Shown here: positions 29,354 to 37,459 of the stretch, piece by piece | Layout of the letters: every line of letters starts with the position of its first letter | Position numbering within the stretch: the first letter of the stretch is position 1 | From: Methanothermus fervidus DSM 2088 | Lineage (GTDB): Archaea > Methanobacteriota > Methanobacteria > DSM-2088 > Methanothermaceae | Reading direction: 5' to 3' | Length of the DNA: 64,000 bases | Assembly (NCBI GenBank): GCA_000166095.1 | Contig: CP002278.1 | Coordinates: 404,001-468,000, forward strand | The notes under the pieces: generated by a model | Database searches by the model: none | The model's input: only the letters and a program-made list of their open reading frames with translations | Told to the model about the DNA's origin: nothing | Made by a program: the position numbers and the translations under genes

Positions 29354-29514
29354 TTTTTCTTAACCCATTTGACTTTTCTTGGTTTTCTTCCTAATTTCAG
29401 CATGTTCTTTTCACATTTACTGCCACAAAAGAAATATATAGTCCCATCTCTCTTAACAAACATTTTTCCAGTGCCTGGTTTTATTTTTTCGCCACAGAAG
29501 GAACATACTCTCAT
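29350..29514 (-). CDS. rpl24e: ribosomal protein L24e
   Basis: A 54-residue protein with two Cys pairs: [13 protein letters not shown] at the N-terminus and [11 protein letters not shown] in the middle, then a basic tail ([15 protein letters not shown]). This is the TRASH-type zinc domain of archaeal L24e. GGTGATTTATAA precedes the ATG at 29514. The stop overlaps the ndk start. Confidence 0.95.
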   Translation of the reverse strand: MRVCSFCGEKIKPGTGKMFVKRDGTIYFFCGSKCEKNMLKLGRKPRKVKWVKKK

Positions 29515-29525
29515 TTATAAATCAC

Positions 29526-29747
29526 CTATGGTGGCTTGATCTCTCTAGCTTCTCTTATTGTATCTAGTAGCATTAATATGTCTCCCTCTCTCACAGGTCC
29601 CATGACATTTCTGGTTAATATTCTCCCTTTATCACGTCCTTCTAGGATCCTACATTTCACTTGGATAACTTCACCTGTCATTCCAGTCCTTCCAACAACT
29701 TCAATTACTTCTGCAGGCACGGCTTTTTCTTCTTCTATTAAAGCCAT
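29526..29747 (-). CDS. rps28e: ribosomal protein S28e
   Basis: A 73-residue small-subunit protein with an OB-like fold. The sequence [20 protein letters not shown] and the C-terminal [18 protein letters not shown] are highly typical of S28e. It lies 12 bases after rpl7ae and 11 before rpl24e. Confidence 0.97.
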   Translation of the reverse strand: MALIEEEKAVPAEVIEVVGRTGMTGEVIQVKCRILEGRDKGRILTRNVMGPVREGDILMLLDTIREAREIKPP

Positions 29748-29759
29748 ATAAAACCACCA

Positions 29760-30131
29760 TTATTTTTTAATGCTTTCAATTTTTTCTATAATTTCATTTG
29801 TGAGATCTTCAGCTTCACCTGCATCTATTATGGCTGCAGATGCAGCTGATACATTTATACCGGCAGCAGCTCCTAATTCTTCTTTCTTTGGTACGTATAT
29901 ATATGGTATTTCTTTTTCTTCTGAAAGAACAGGTAAGTGTGCTACAATTTCTGGTGGGTCTACATTTTCAGCTATAATTACTAATTTTGCTATACCTCTC
30001 TCAACGGCTTTTGTTGTTTCATTTGTTCCTTTGACAATTTTTCCCGTGTCTCTTGCTATTTCCACGGCTTCCAATGTTTTGTCAGCTAACTCTTTTGGTA
30101 CATCAAATTTCACATAGAATGGTTTTGCCAT
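29760..30131 (-). CDS. rpl7ae: ribosomal protein L7Ae
   Basis: L7Ae binds kink-turn RNA in the ribosome, in box C/D and H/ACA sRNPs and, in some archaea, RNase P. The 123-residue protein has [34 protein letters not shown] and the C-terminal [17 protein letters not shown] of the family. It begins the 17-gene minus-strand run that ends with rfcL. Its ribosome-binding site GGAGGTGAT (30145-30137) is embedded in a possible kink-turn described separately. Confidence 0.98.
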   Translation of the reverse strand: MAKPFYVKFDVPKELADKTLEAVEIARDTGKIVKGTNETTKAVERGIAKLVIIAENVDPPEIVAHLPVLSEEKEIPYIYVPKKEELGAAAGINVSAASAAIIDAGEAEDLTNEIIEKIESIKK

Positions 30132-30134
30132 ATT

Positions 30135-30160
30135 TCATCACCTCCAACTCATTGGCTCAG
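30135..30160 (-). promoter_or_regulatory. possible L7Ae-binding kink-turn overlapping the rpl7ae ribosome-binding site
   Basis: Reading the minus strand, a box-D-like CTGA (30160-30157) is followed by a short hairpin CCAA-TGAG-TTGG (30155-30144) and then GTGATGA (30141-30135), which has the box-C consensus. Boxes C and D together form the kink-turn bound by L7Ae. The element overlaps GGAGGTGAT of rpl7ae, so L7Ae binding could shut off its own translation, as reported for other archaea. The base pairs adjacent to the boxes are imperfect and the outer stem is weak. Confidence 0.35.
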
Positions 30161-30187
30161 TTTGTAATAAAAGCTACGACAACCAAC

Positions 30188-30200
30188 AATATATACTTTC
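30188..30200 (-). promoter_or_regulatory. TATA element for the rpl7ae operon
   Basis: On the minus strand GAAAGTATATATT lies about 60 bases upstream of the rpl7ae ATG, with a purine-rich BRE-like GAAA in front. This would give a start site near 30168 and a leader of roughly 35-40 bases containing the putative kink-turn. A second TATA-like stretch occurs near 30250-30266. Confidence 0.5.
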
Positions 30201-30280
30201 TCTTCCCTTTAAAATTTTGGAGAAATAGATGTACAAAAATTTTTACAATAGTTATATAAATATTTTTCGCAGTAAAAATT

Positions 30281-30400
30281 TTATGGTTGAAGGCCAAGAC
30301 CACACATAATTGCAGATAAAAACAATAGTATAAGGAGATTACCTAAAATACCGATTGTTATTATGATTGCAACATCTTTTGTTTTTATTTTTTCTTCCAT
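30281..30400 (-). CDS. 39-residue single-span membrane peptide, unknown
   Basis: The ORF has ATG at 30400 behind GAGGTG (eight bases upstream). The charged N-terminus MEEKIKTKD precedes a hydrophobic helix (about residues 10-34, VAIIITIGILGNLLILLFLS) and a short CGLGLQP tail. It lies between rpl7ae and the tRNA-Val pair and reads on the minus strand. The clean charge-then-helix layout and good ribosome-binding site support a real gene; I do not recognise it. Confidence 0.6.
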   Translation of the reverse strand: MEEKIKTKDVAIIITIGILGNLLILLFLSAIMCGLGLQP

Positions 30401-30473
30401 TTAAGACACCTCATCACTTTTACTATAAGAATGTTTTATTATTCATGTCCCTAAAATTAAACCATACCAAAAA

Positions 30474-30482
30474 GTATAAATA
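30474..30482 (+). promoter_or_regulatory. TATA box for the tRNA-Val pair
   Basis: GTATAAATA preceded by AAAAA (BRE-like) is centred about 36 bases before the first tRNA, placing the start site about nine bases upstream of the mature 5' end, typical of archaeal tRNA genes. Confidence 0.65.
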
Positions 30483-30513
30483 AGAAAAATTATAATGAAA
30501 GGATATACAGATA

Positions 30514-30587
30514 GGGCCGGTGGTCTAGTGGCCTAGGACGCCTCGCTTACGACGAGGAGGTCGCGAGTTCGAATCTCGCCCGGCCCA
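30514..30587 (+). tRNA. tRNA-Val (anticodon TAC)
   Basis: A 74-nucleotide cloverleaf with acceptor GGGCCGG/CCGGCCC and discriminator A. The anticodon arm is CCTCG-CTTACGA-CGAGG, giving anticodon UAC. The T arm contains GTTCGAATC. CCA is not encoded. All stems are nearly pure G-C, unlike the AT-rich surroundings. Confidence 0.97.
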
Positions 30588-30592
30588 TAAGT

Positions 30593-30666
30593 GGGTCCGT
30601 GGTCTAGTGGCCTAGGACGCCTCGCTCACGACGAGGAGGTCGCGAGTTCGAATCTCGCCGGACCCA
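30593..30666 (+). tRNA. tRNA-Val (anticodon CAC)
   Basis: A 74-nucleotide cloverleaf with acceptor GGGTCCG/CGGACCC and discriminator A, and anticodon loop CTCACGA (anticodon CAC). It is almost identical to the preceding tRNA except for the acceptor stem and wobble base, and is separated from it by only five bases, so both come from one transcript. Confidence 0.97.
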
Positions 30667-30670
30667 CTCT

Positions 30671-30685
30671 AACTTCTTTTTAATT
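30671..30685 (+). terminator. T-rich terminator after the tRNA-Val pair
   Basis: The sequence AACTTCTTTTTAATT just after the second tRNA contains T stretches typical of archaeal termination. It also forms the 3' edge of the convergent gene at 30686. Confidence 0.4.
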
Positions 30686-31414
30686 TTAATGTTTTAGAAC
30701 TATAATTGTCATAAAAACCAGTAGTATTGAAGAAAAAAATATTATTGTTCCTCTAATAAAACCTGTTTTTCTATTTGTTGCATAAGATAGAGTATACGAA
30801 AAAATAAAACAGAATAAAAGTCTTAAAACCCCCAAAAGTTCTTTAGGTACGGATTTTGTCCATCGTATTGTTTCCATTAGTGTTAGGGCAGCAACATAAA
30901 CAATTAATACTTGAAACAATAAATTTTGTGTTAAACTTTTAAACGATGATTTTTCTGGTTTTTTTCTTAAGTCTACATGTTTAGTTTTGATTTTTCTAGG
31001 GAATCTAAATCTACTTGAATTATAAGAGGGTGAGATATCCTCTATTTCATCTGCAATATTTCTTTCTAATTCAGATTTAGATGATAAAATTGATTCCTCA
31101 TCTATGATACTAATGTTTTTTGCTTTTGCATATCTTATAGCCTGTTGTGTGAATCCAGAAGATGCAATGATAATTACTTTAGAAATTTTTAGATACCTTT
31201 TTATCATCTCAATTTCTTTGATAAAATCAATTCCAACTTTCCAATCTCTATACAATACTATTATTTTAATTTTTCCAAGTTTTGAGAGTGACATCTGGGC
31301 GTAAAGGTCAATACGATTACCTAAAACCTTCAAATTTTTACGAATTTTAAACCCTGAATTTTCTAAAATGTTGGAAACAAAATTGATAACTTCTTCTCTA
31401 GTTGTCATTGTCAC
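30686..31414 (-). CDS. membrane protein with a restriction-endonuclease-like domain
   Basis: The first 120 residues look like a PD-(D/E)xK fold: an N-terminal helix (TREEVINFVSNILENSGF), GNRIDLYA, a strand KIKIIVLYRDWKVG and KVIIIASSGFTQQAIRYAKAKNISIID, as in Mrr/RecB-like domains. The strand that normally carries ExK reads IIVLYR, so the catalytic Glu and Lys seem missing. Residues 165-242 form about three transmembrane helices. It may be a catalytically dead, membrane-tethered DNA-binding or sensing protein. It stands alone, convergent with the tRNA pair. Confidence 0.75.
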   Translation of the reverse strand: MTMTTREEVINFVSNILENSGFKIRKNLKVLGNRIDLYAQMSLSKLGKIKIIVLYRDWKVGIDFIKEIEMIKRYLKISKVIIIASSGFTQQAIRYAKAKNISIIDEESILSSKSELERNIADEIEDISPSYNSSRFRFPRKIKTKHVDLRKKPEKSSFKSLTQNLLFQVLIVYVAALTLMETIRWTKSVPKELLGVLRLLFCFIFSYTLSYATNRKTGFIRGTIIFFSSILLVFMTIIVLKH

Positions 31415-31491
31415 TCTCCAAACTTTATCAAATTATGTTATAGCTTATATCATATAAAAAAATTAATGATCTTTAGTTGGGAGGGTATCTG

Positions 31492-32553
31492 ATGGATATA
31501 GAAAAAGATGTAGAATTGATAAAAAGAGACGCTGATAGAGTACCTAAATTCAAAAAAATTAAAAAAACTACGAAAATTATTGCAGATTTTACAGAATATT
31601 CTCCATTACATAAAGGGCATAGGTATTGTATGTTTAAAGCTAAAGAAAAAGTACCTGACGGAATATTTGTTGCTGTGATTCCAGGACCTACAGAAAGAAG
31701 TGGTCGTGGATTACCATACATTATGAGTAGATATGCACGTGCAAGGGCTGCTATTGCAGTTGGAGCTGATATTGCAGTTGAAGGACCTCCAATGGGTGTT
31801 ATGGGTTCTGGACAATATTCATTATGCCTAGCAAAAATGTTTAAGGCTTTAAATACAGATTACATCCCAAGAGGTTATAAACCAGCCCCAAATTTCAATA
31901 AAATTCTCAAAAGAATAAACGATGGACATATAATTGTCCCTAAACCATATAAAATAATTGACACGACAACAAATGAAATATTACTTGAAGATCCACTAGA
32001 GGAAGATAATTATGTTATAGTTTCATTATCGAAATCTTTAGGTAAGATTGGATTTAATTTTAAAAATAAATTTATTTTTGTAAAAAGGATTTCTGGTGTA
32101 AGTGGGACAAAAATTAGAAATGCTGTGTATAAAGGGAAGCTTGAATCTGTCAAAGATATGCTACCAGAAGAAACATATAAGGTATTAAAAGAAGAATTAC
32201 GTGCTGGAAGAGCACCTTTGTATAGAAATGAGGAAAAGATATTAGAAAATGCTAATACATTAAATTATGAAGAGTTGTTGAATCTAAATTTAATTGATGA
32301 AAAAACTGCTAAAAAATTGATAGCTAACAGACCCTATAAAAGTATCAAAGAAATTGAAAAAGCCATTCCAGCAGGTTTTAGTACTCATCATAAACAAAGA
32401 ATTTTATCTGTTTTAGAAGCAAAAATTGATAAGGATACAATTTCCAAGTATATAGAAAATTATCCAGCGACAATCCGCGTGCTGGGGTATAAAGATTCTA
32501 AGACATTTAGAGTATTTAAAAATAACGTACCACATAGGAGGATAGTGACATGA
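31492..32553 (+). CDS. nucleotidyltransferase-fold protein with C-terminal helix-hairpin-helix
   Basis: The N-terminal cytidylyltransferase-like domain has the HxGH motif as SPLHKGHRY (about residue 46), [14 protein letters not shown], and a KMSKS-like [13 protein letters not shown]. The overall pattern resembles the bacterial TmcAL/YlbM family, which modifies the wobble base of elongator tRNA-Met, but the archaeal function is not known to me. A helix-hairpin-helix ([20 protein letters not shown]) near residue 270 suggests nucleic-acid binding. ATG 31492 follows GGAGGGT. The end overlaps the FKBP gene by ATGA. Confidence 0.78.
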   Translation: MDIEKDVELIKRDADRVPKFKKIKKTTKIIADFTEYSPLHKGHRYCMFKAKEKVPDGIFVAVIPGPTERSGRGLPYIMSRYARARAAIAVGADIAVEGPPMGVMGSGQYSLCLAKMFKALNTDYIPRGYKPAPNFNKILKRINDGHIIVPKPYKIIDTTTNEILLEDPLEEDNYVIVSLSKSLGKIGFNFKNKFIFVKRISGVSGTKIRNAVYKGKLESVKDMLPEETYKVLKEELRAGRAPLYRNEEKILENANTLNYEELLNLNLIDEKTAKKLIANRPYKSIKEIEKAIPAGFSTHHKQRILSVLEAKIDKDTISKYIENYPATIRVLGYKDSKTFRVFKNNVPHRRIVT

Positions 32554-33266
32554 CTGTGAAAAAGGGAGATTTCGTAGAATTAGAATTTGTTGGGAAAATC
32601 AAGGAAACAGGTGAAATTTTTGATACCACTGACCCAAAAATTGCTAAAGACGCAGGTATACTTAAAAAAAATACGGTGTATAGGCCATTAGTTGTAGTTG
32701 TTGGTAAGGGACAACTCATACCTGGAGTAGATGAAGCATTAATAGGGATGAAGGAAAATGAAGAAAAGAGTATAGAAGTACCTCCTGAAAAAGGATTTGG
32801 TAAACGGGACCCAAAACTTGTAAAGTTAATTCCAATTACTGAACTAAGGAAAAGAGGTATTAAACCAAAAGTAGGCATGAGAGTAACAATCGACAATGCG
32901 GTTGGAAGGATTGTTAACATTACTGGTGGAAGAGTACGTATTGATTTTAATCATCCCCTTGCAGGAAAACATTTAAAATTAGATTTAAAAGTCAAAAAAA
33001 TAATAAAAGATGATAAAGAGAAAATTAAAGGAATTATTAGTATGTATTACCCAAATGCAAAGTTAGAAGATATAAATGTTGAAATAAAGGATGGAACTGT
33101 TTCTATTGAAGTAGATGATACGTTTAAATTTGATAATAGGCCACATTCTAACATTACATTGACACAAGCTAGGATAGCAAAAGAAATTTGGGATAATATT
33201 GAAGGTGTCAAAAGAGTTGAATTTATAAGTGCATTTGAAAAAACTAAGGCCAAGTCAACAACTTAG
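32550..33266 (+). CDS. FKBP-type peptidyl-prolyl isomerase (SlyD-like)
   Basis: The 238-residue protein has the FKBP core split by an insert-in-flap chaperone domain: [38 protein letters not shown] and later [12 protein letters not shown]-terminal extension of about 85 residues, typical of long archaeal FKBPs, follows. It acts as a folding chaperone in the cytoplasm. It is coupled to the preceding gene by ATGA and its last 23 bases overlap convergent serS. Confidence 0.94.
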   Translation: MTVKKGDFVELEFVGKIKETGEIFDTTDPKIAKDAGILKKNTVYRPLVVVVGKGQLIPGVDEALIGMKENEEKSIEVPPEKGFGKRDPKLVKLIPITELRKRGIKPKVGMRVTIDNAVGRIVNITGGRVRIDFNHPLAGKHLKLDLKVKKIIKDDKEKIKGIISMYYPNAKLEDINVEIKDGTVSIEVDDTFKFDNRPHSNITLTQARIAKEIWDNIEGVKRVEFISAFEKTKAKSTT

Positions 33267-34737
33267 GAACTTTTGTTTTCTTTATTCTATTTTTTATTAA
33301 TTTTGGCCAGTTTTCATATTCAAAACCTTTCTGTGATAAGAATCCATATACCCATCTTGTCACACCTAATCCTGTACATCCTGTCCATATTCTATCATTG
33401 TGTGCCTCTCTAATTGAAAAACCATCTACAAAATGAGTACCATGGACATTTGCAGACACCACTGCCACATCTTCTTTACCTTTAAGTTTCATCTCATATT
33501 TAGGAATTTCTGGAAATTCTAAATTTCTTTCTTCAAATTCACGTCCTTCTAAATAAAATGGGTCATCTCCAACTTCAGTATACCATTCTAATTCCAATTT
33601 ATCTGCTAATTTTTGTGATAATTCAACAGTTTTATCTCTAATTTTTTCCACATCTTCAGGTGTACCTAACCATACCATCTCTATTCTTTGGAATTCATGA
33701 ACTCTATCTAGACCTTTGGCACCTCCTGCTTCCCAACGATATGTCCATCCACTTCTATCAAAAAATTTTATTGGCAATTCGCTTTTGTCAACAACTTCAT
33801 GACTTAAAAATTCATAAAATGGTTCACATTGCGCTGGTGCAAGAACATATGAAGGATCTCTAAGTCCTTCTTTTAATAAATTTATAGGAATTTCCTTTTT
33901 GATTATTAATTCATTTTTAAATTTTTTGAACAATTCAGGATCTCGTTTGGGTGCACTACAATAATACATGCCTTCTGGTAAACCTTCGAGATATCTCATC
34001 TTATACATTATAGATAATGGGATAAGTTTTGGAAAAAGACATTCTTCAAATCCTAATGGTTCAACGACTTTTTCAATTAACAAGGATTCAAATGCTCTAC
34101 AGAGTGCAGCCATTGGAGGAGTATAAAACCATTGACCTCTTCCAGGAAATTTTTTAATCCATCCTCTTTTTATTGCTTCCTCTGTAGGATCCCCATCGAA
34201 TAATGCTTTTCTTTTTTCACTTTTTGCTACAATTTCTCCAGCTTTGGCCTTTACAATTTTTTCTGTTAAAGTTTTTCTTCTTGTTGCTTGTCTGATAACT
34301 CTGTCAACGACATGTTTTCTTAATTCAGATTCATCTAATTTTTCAAACTTTACAATAAGATTATCATTTTTAACTTCAACAGAAGCAACAAACGGTAAAT
34401 CCTCTATTTCAGGATTTCCTCTAGGTATTATTGCTTTACATTCATCGACTTTAATTTTCCTAACACCGATGTGATATTTTGGACCCAAAAGTTGGGATAA
34501 TGGATTTTTTAATCTTAATATAGCGTCATGTGCCCTAATTTTTCTACCTGACTTTATTTTTATTTTTATAATATTGTCTTCCAACTTCCAATCAGTTATT
34601 TTGGCAGCTTCACTTTTATCCTTAGTTCCTTTTACCAATAATGTTTTATTTGCATCTTCTATAAAATTTTCCAAATCCTTTTTCATTTCTTTATTACTAC
34701 CACTTAGTATTATTCTACCTTTTACTTCAAACTTCAT
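33244..34737 (-). CDS. serS: seryl-tRNA synthetase, methanogen type (SerRS2)
   Basis: This rare class II SerRS occurs almost only in methanogens. The active-site zinc ligands are visible as APAQCEPFYEF, FQRIEMVW and WTGCTGLGVTRW (Cys, Glu, Cys). GLDRVHEFQ and FDRSGWTYRWEAGG are also characteristic. The N-terminal tRNA-binding domain is unlike the coiled coil of the common SerRS. Length is 497 residues. It begins directly after the Pcc1 gene with no gap. Confidence 0.96.
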   Translation of the reverse strand: MKFEVKGRIILSGSNKEMKKDLENFIEDANKTLLVKGTKDKSEAAKITDWKLEDNIIKIKIKSGRKIRAHDAILRLKNPLSQLLGPKYHIGVRKIKVDECKAIIPRGNPEIEDLPFVASVEVKNDNLIVKFEKLDESELRKHVVDRVIRQATRRKTLTEKIVKAKAGEIVAKSEKRKALFDGDPTEEAIKRGWIKKFPGRGQWFYTPPMAALCRAFESLLIEKVVEPLGFEECLFPKLIPLSIMYKMRYLEGLPEGMYYCSAPKRDPELFKKFKNELIIKKEIPINLLKEGLRDPSYVLAPAQCEPFYEFLSHEVVDKSELPIKFFDRSGWTYRWEAGGAKGLDRVHEFQRIEMVWLGTPEDVEKIRDKTVELSQKLADKLELEWYTEVGDDPFYLEGREFEERNLEFPEIPKYEMKLKGKEDVAVVSANVHGTHFVDGFSIREAHNDRIWTGCTGLGVTRWVYGFLSQKGFEYENWPKLIKNRIKKTKVPKLLTWP

Positions 34738-34968
34738 TTAATCACCAATGATTTTTAAAATTTTTTCTGCTATAATTTCTGCTGCTATTAGGTCGTCTGC
34801 AGTCGCTAATGCACTTCTTACAGAATTATTCTTTATTTTGAATAAAATTTTATTATCTATGACAGAACTCTCAACAAAATTGTAGTTGTCAGGTTTTAAG
34901 GCATTATGGACAATTTCTGCCTCTCTTTTATTTTTGTATTTCATTGTTATTTTTATTTTTGTTTCCAT
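34738..34968 (-). CDS. KEOPS complex subunit Pcc1
   Basis: A 76-residue protein with KNKREAEIVHNALKPDN and the C-terminal NNSVRSALATADDLIAAEIIAEKIL, matching the archaeal Pcc1 subunit. Pcc1 dimerises and bridges two Kae1 units in the complex that makes t6A37 in tRNA. It lies between the CooC-like gene and serS with a zero-base gap. Confidence 0.82.
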   Translation of the reverse strand: METKIKITMKYKNKREAEIVHNALKPDNYNFVESSVIDNKILFKIKNNSVRSALATADDLIAAEIIAEKILKIIGD

Positions 34969-34977
34969 ACTTGTAAC

Positions 34978-35748
34978 CTAATACCTATTTTTAATTTTTT
35001 CAGCAATTTTTTTAACAGCTGAAAAAGATTGAGATTTATATTTATATGGTGGTGTATTTGACATGTCGGCCTTTATGATATTTTTATCATAAGGTATTGT
35101 TCCTAAAACATCTAAACCTATTTCTTTTAACTTGTCTTCAATAACTTTTTTTTCATAAATATTTGATATTTTGTTTAATACTACTTCTATGTTTTTTATT
35201 CCTATATCTTCTGCAAGTTTTTTAATTCTTTTTGCAGTATTTATAGATTTTAAACTAGGTTCAACAACAATTATCATTAAATCTACAGATTCTGCAACCC
35301 TTCTTCCTAAATGTTCTATACCTGCTTCCATATCTAAAATCACTATTTCATCCCTTTTTAATATAAGATGTCTTAACAATGCTCTCAAAAACACAGAAGC
35401 AGGACAAATACAACCTTCCCCGCCTTTCTCAATTGTGCCCATAACTAAAAGTCTTAAATTGTCGTTGATTTTGTAAGAATATGAGTCAGGGATATCACTT
35501 ACATAAGGATTGATTTTAAAAACTTCTCCAAATGTAGATCCTGGTTCTGCCCCAGTTCTTTCTTTAATTAATTTTTTCATCTCAGACAATGGTTTTATGT
35601 TATTATTAACTCCCATATTAGTTGCCAGATTCATATCAGGGTCTGCATCAATTGCAAATACATTATAATCTTTTGATAATATATAAGCTAACATGCTTGT
35701 TAGTGTAGTTTTACCTACGCCTCCTTTTCCAGTTATTGCCACTTTCAT
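34978..35748 (-). CDS. CooC-like ATPase
   Basis: The P-loop ATPase has GKGGVGKTT at residues 7-15, IDADPDMNLATNMG, and the CxC motif in GGEGCICPASVF that binds metal in CooC dimers. The closest known role is nickel insertion into carbon monoxide dehydrogenase or similar enzymes, an ATP-dependent maturation step. No CODH gene is nearby, so the client is unknown. ATG 35748 follows GGTG by eight bases; the TTG at 35772 is less likely. Length is 256 residues. Confidence 0.85.
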   Translation of the reverse strand: MKVAITGKGGVGKTTLTSMLAYILSKDYNVFAIDADPDMNLATNMGVNNNIKPLSEMKKLIKERTGAEPGSTFGEVFKINPYVSDIPDSYSYKINDNLRLLVMGTIEKGGEGCICPASVFLRALLRHLILKRDEIVILDMEAGIEHLGRRVAESVDLMIIVVEPSLKSINTAKRIKKLAEDIGIKNIEVVLNKISNIYEKKVIEDKLKEIGLDVLGTIPYDKNIIKADMSNTPPYKYKSQSFSAVKKIAEKIKNRY

Positions 35749-35776
35749 ATTTTTTACACCAACTACATACAATTGA

Positions 35777-36208
35777 TTAATGAACTATGAGTACTGGACA
35801 TGTTGCATGTCTAGTTATTTTTTCACTTACGCTTCCAAGAAGCAATCTATCTAATCCTCCTTTTCCAGAAGCTCCCATAACTACCAGATCTATTTTATTT
35901 TCTTTAATATAATCTAAAATTGTATTCACAACATGTCCTTCCTTTAGTTTTGTTTTTACCTTTAAATCTTCATTGAATTCTTTTATAATTTTTTTAGTTT
36001 CATGTAAAATTTCAGATGCTTCCATTTCCATTAATTTTTTATATTGTATCATTGTATCTTCCAGACTTACACCTAACAACGTTGAAGTGTCAATGACGTT
36101 AAGTACAATTATTTCTCCTGAACTTTTTTCTGCTATCCATGCAGCATGTTTTGCAGCTTTTTTTGCATATTTTGACCCATCTGTAGGTAATAATATTTTT
36201 TTATACAA
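35777..36208 (-). CDS. universal stress protein (UspA family)
   Basis: One Usp domain: [21 protein letters not shown] at the N-terminus and the ATP-binding [20 protein letters not shown] at the C-terminus, followed by [10 protein letters not shown]. The G-2X-G-9X-G pattern indicates an ATP-binding Usp. A TTG at 36208 behind GAGGTGGTGAT gives the family-like N-terminus; GTG at 36217 is an alternative. Confidence 0.92.
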   Translation of the reverse strand: MYKKILLPTDGSKYAKKAAKHAAWIAEKSSGEIIVLNVIDTSTLLGVSLEDTMIQYKKLMEMEASEILHETKKIIKEFNEDLKVKTKLKEGHVVNTILDYIKENKIDLVVMGASGKGGLDRLLLGSVSEKITRHATCPVLIVH

Positions 36209-36290
36209 AATCACCACCTCTTTCTATACAATAATAATTATGAGATATATATTGTTATGCCTTCAAACAGTATTAATACAAATTGGTCTT

Positions 36291-37448
36291 TCAATTAGCT
36301 AAATTTACTATTTTACCATCTTTTATGACATAATGGATGTCATGTGGCTCAAGGCGATTTATTATAGATAACCAAGGATTTGATGACAATTTTTTAACAA
36401 TGAGTATGTCTGCACGATATCCTTCTTCTATACAACCTACATCGCCAAAAATAGGCAACGAATTTGTTGTTGCCATCTTAATTACTATTTTAGGATCTAA
36501 ATATTTTCTTGAGAAACCCCTAGAAACTTTAAGTGTGTATTCCATCTCTCTTATCATATTTGGAGCATTAAACATTACATTATCACTTCCAAGGAGTAAA
36601 TTTATATTTAAGTGTAGTAAGTTTGAGATAGGAGGTATACCAGTGCCTAAAATACCATTTGACCGTGGACACAAAACTACAGACACATCTGAATTCTTTA
36701 ATAATTCTATGTCAGCTGATGTTGGATTTGTCACGTGTATTAACATGTCAAATCCTGTTTCTAGTGCCCTCTGAACTTCTGTTTTTCCAGTGTTTTTTAA
36801 TGATATTTTTTGGGTTTTTACATCTTCAGCAACGTGAATTGCAGCTATTTTTTTATTTTTTTTGCATTGAGACACTACAATTTTAGCTATATTGTCATCT
36901 ATTTCACCAAAGCCACTTAAACCAACTCCATCACAATAACTTAAAAGATTTTTTGTTTTTTTTCTAACTTCATTTCTTTTAGCATTGGGATTATAAAATA
37001 TGGGATCACGACCTAAAAATTTACACTCAATAGGTAAGTCTTTAATTGCATCTCTAACAAGTTTAATACCTTCAATACCACCCTCTCTAAAATCTATAAA
37101 TCTTGTTGTCCCAGTCATCAACATTTCTTTTACAGATCTTTTTACACTTTCAACTATTTTTTCTTTAGGAGTTTTCTCAAGTAATCTATGTTTTATTCCA
37201 TTTGGAGGTTTTACAATTTCATCTAAACTTTTACCGTCCGCAATGTCTTTTGCAAAAGAATCTGCAATATGTATATGTGAATTTGTAAAAGAAGGAAGTA
37301 CTATGCATCCTGTGGCATCTATTTTTTTTCCATGATTAAATTTATTATTAGTTATCTCAATGATTTTGTCATCTTCAATAACTAAATTAGTTCTGACAGG
37401 TTTCAATTCTTTACCTAAAAGTACTAATCCATTTTCAATAATTAACAT
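36291..37448 (-). CDS. amidohydrolase (cytosine deaminase/TrzA-like)
   Basis: A TIM-barrel amidohydrolase with the metal motif TNSHIHIAD near residue 57, HVAED and the late LGSDNVMFNAPNM Asp. A beta-sandwich domain is formed by the termini (IENGLVLLGKELKPV; YVIKDGKIVNLA). Related enzymes deaminate adenosine-like or triazine substrates; the natural substrate is not clear from sequence. It follows the LonB-like ATPase by 11 bases. Confidence 0.88.
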   Translation of the reverse strand: MLIIENGLVLLGKELKPVRTNLVIEDDKIIEITNNKFNHGKKIDATGCIVLPSFTNSHIHIADSFAKDIADGKSLDEIVKPPNGIKHRLLEKTPKEKIVESVKRSVKEMLMTGTTRFIDFREGGIEGIKLVRDAIKDLPIECKFLGRDPIFYNPNAKRNEVRKKTKNLLSYCDGVGLSGFGEIDDNIAKIVVSQCKKNKKIAAIHVAEDVKTQKISLKNTGKTEVQRALETGFDMLIHVTNPTSADIELLKNSDVSVVLCPRSNGILGTGIPPISNLLHLNINLLLGSDNVMFNAPNMIREMEYTLKVSRGFSRKYLDPKIVIKMATTNSLPIFGDVGCIEEGYRADILIVKKLSSNPWLSIINRLEPHDIHYVIKDGKIVNLAN

Positions 37449-37459
37449 AAACTTATTTT

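Noticed and set aside
30135-30205. A complete box C/D sRNA in the rpl7ae leader
   Set aside because: Only one D-like and one C-like box are present in D-then-C order; no second pair or 12-base guides are seen, so only a kink-turn is proposed.
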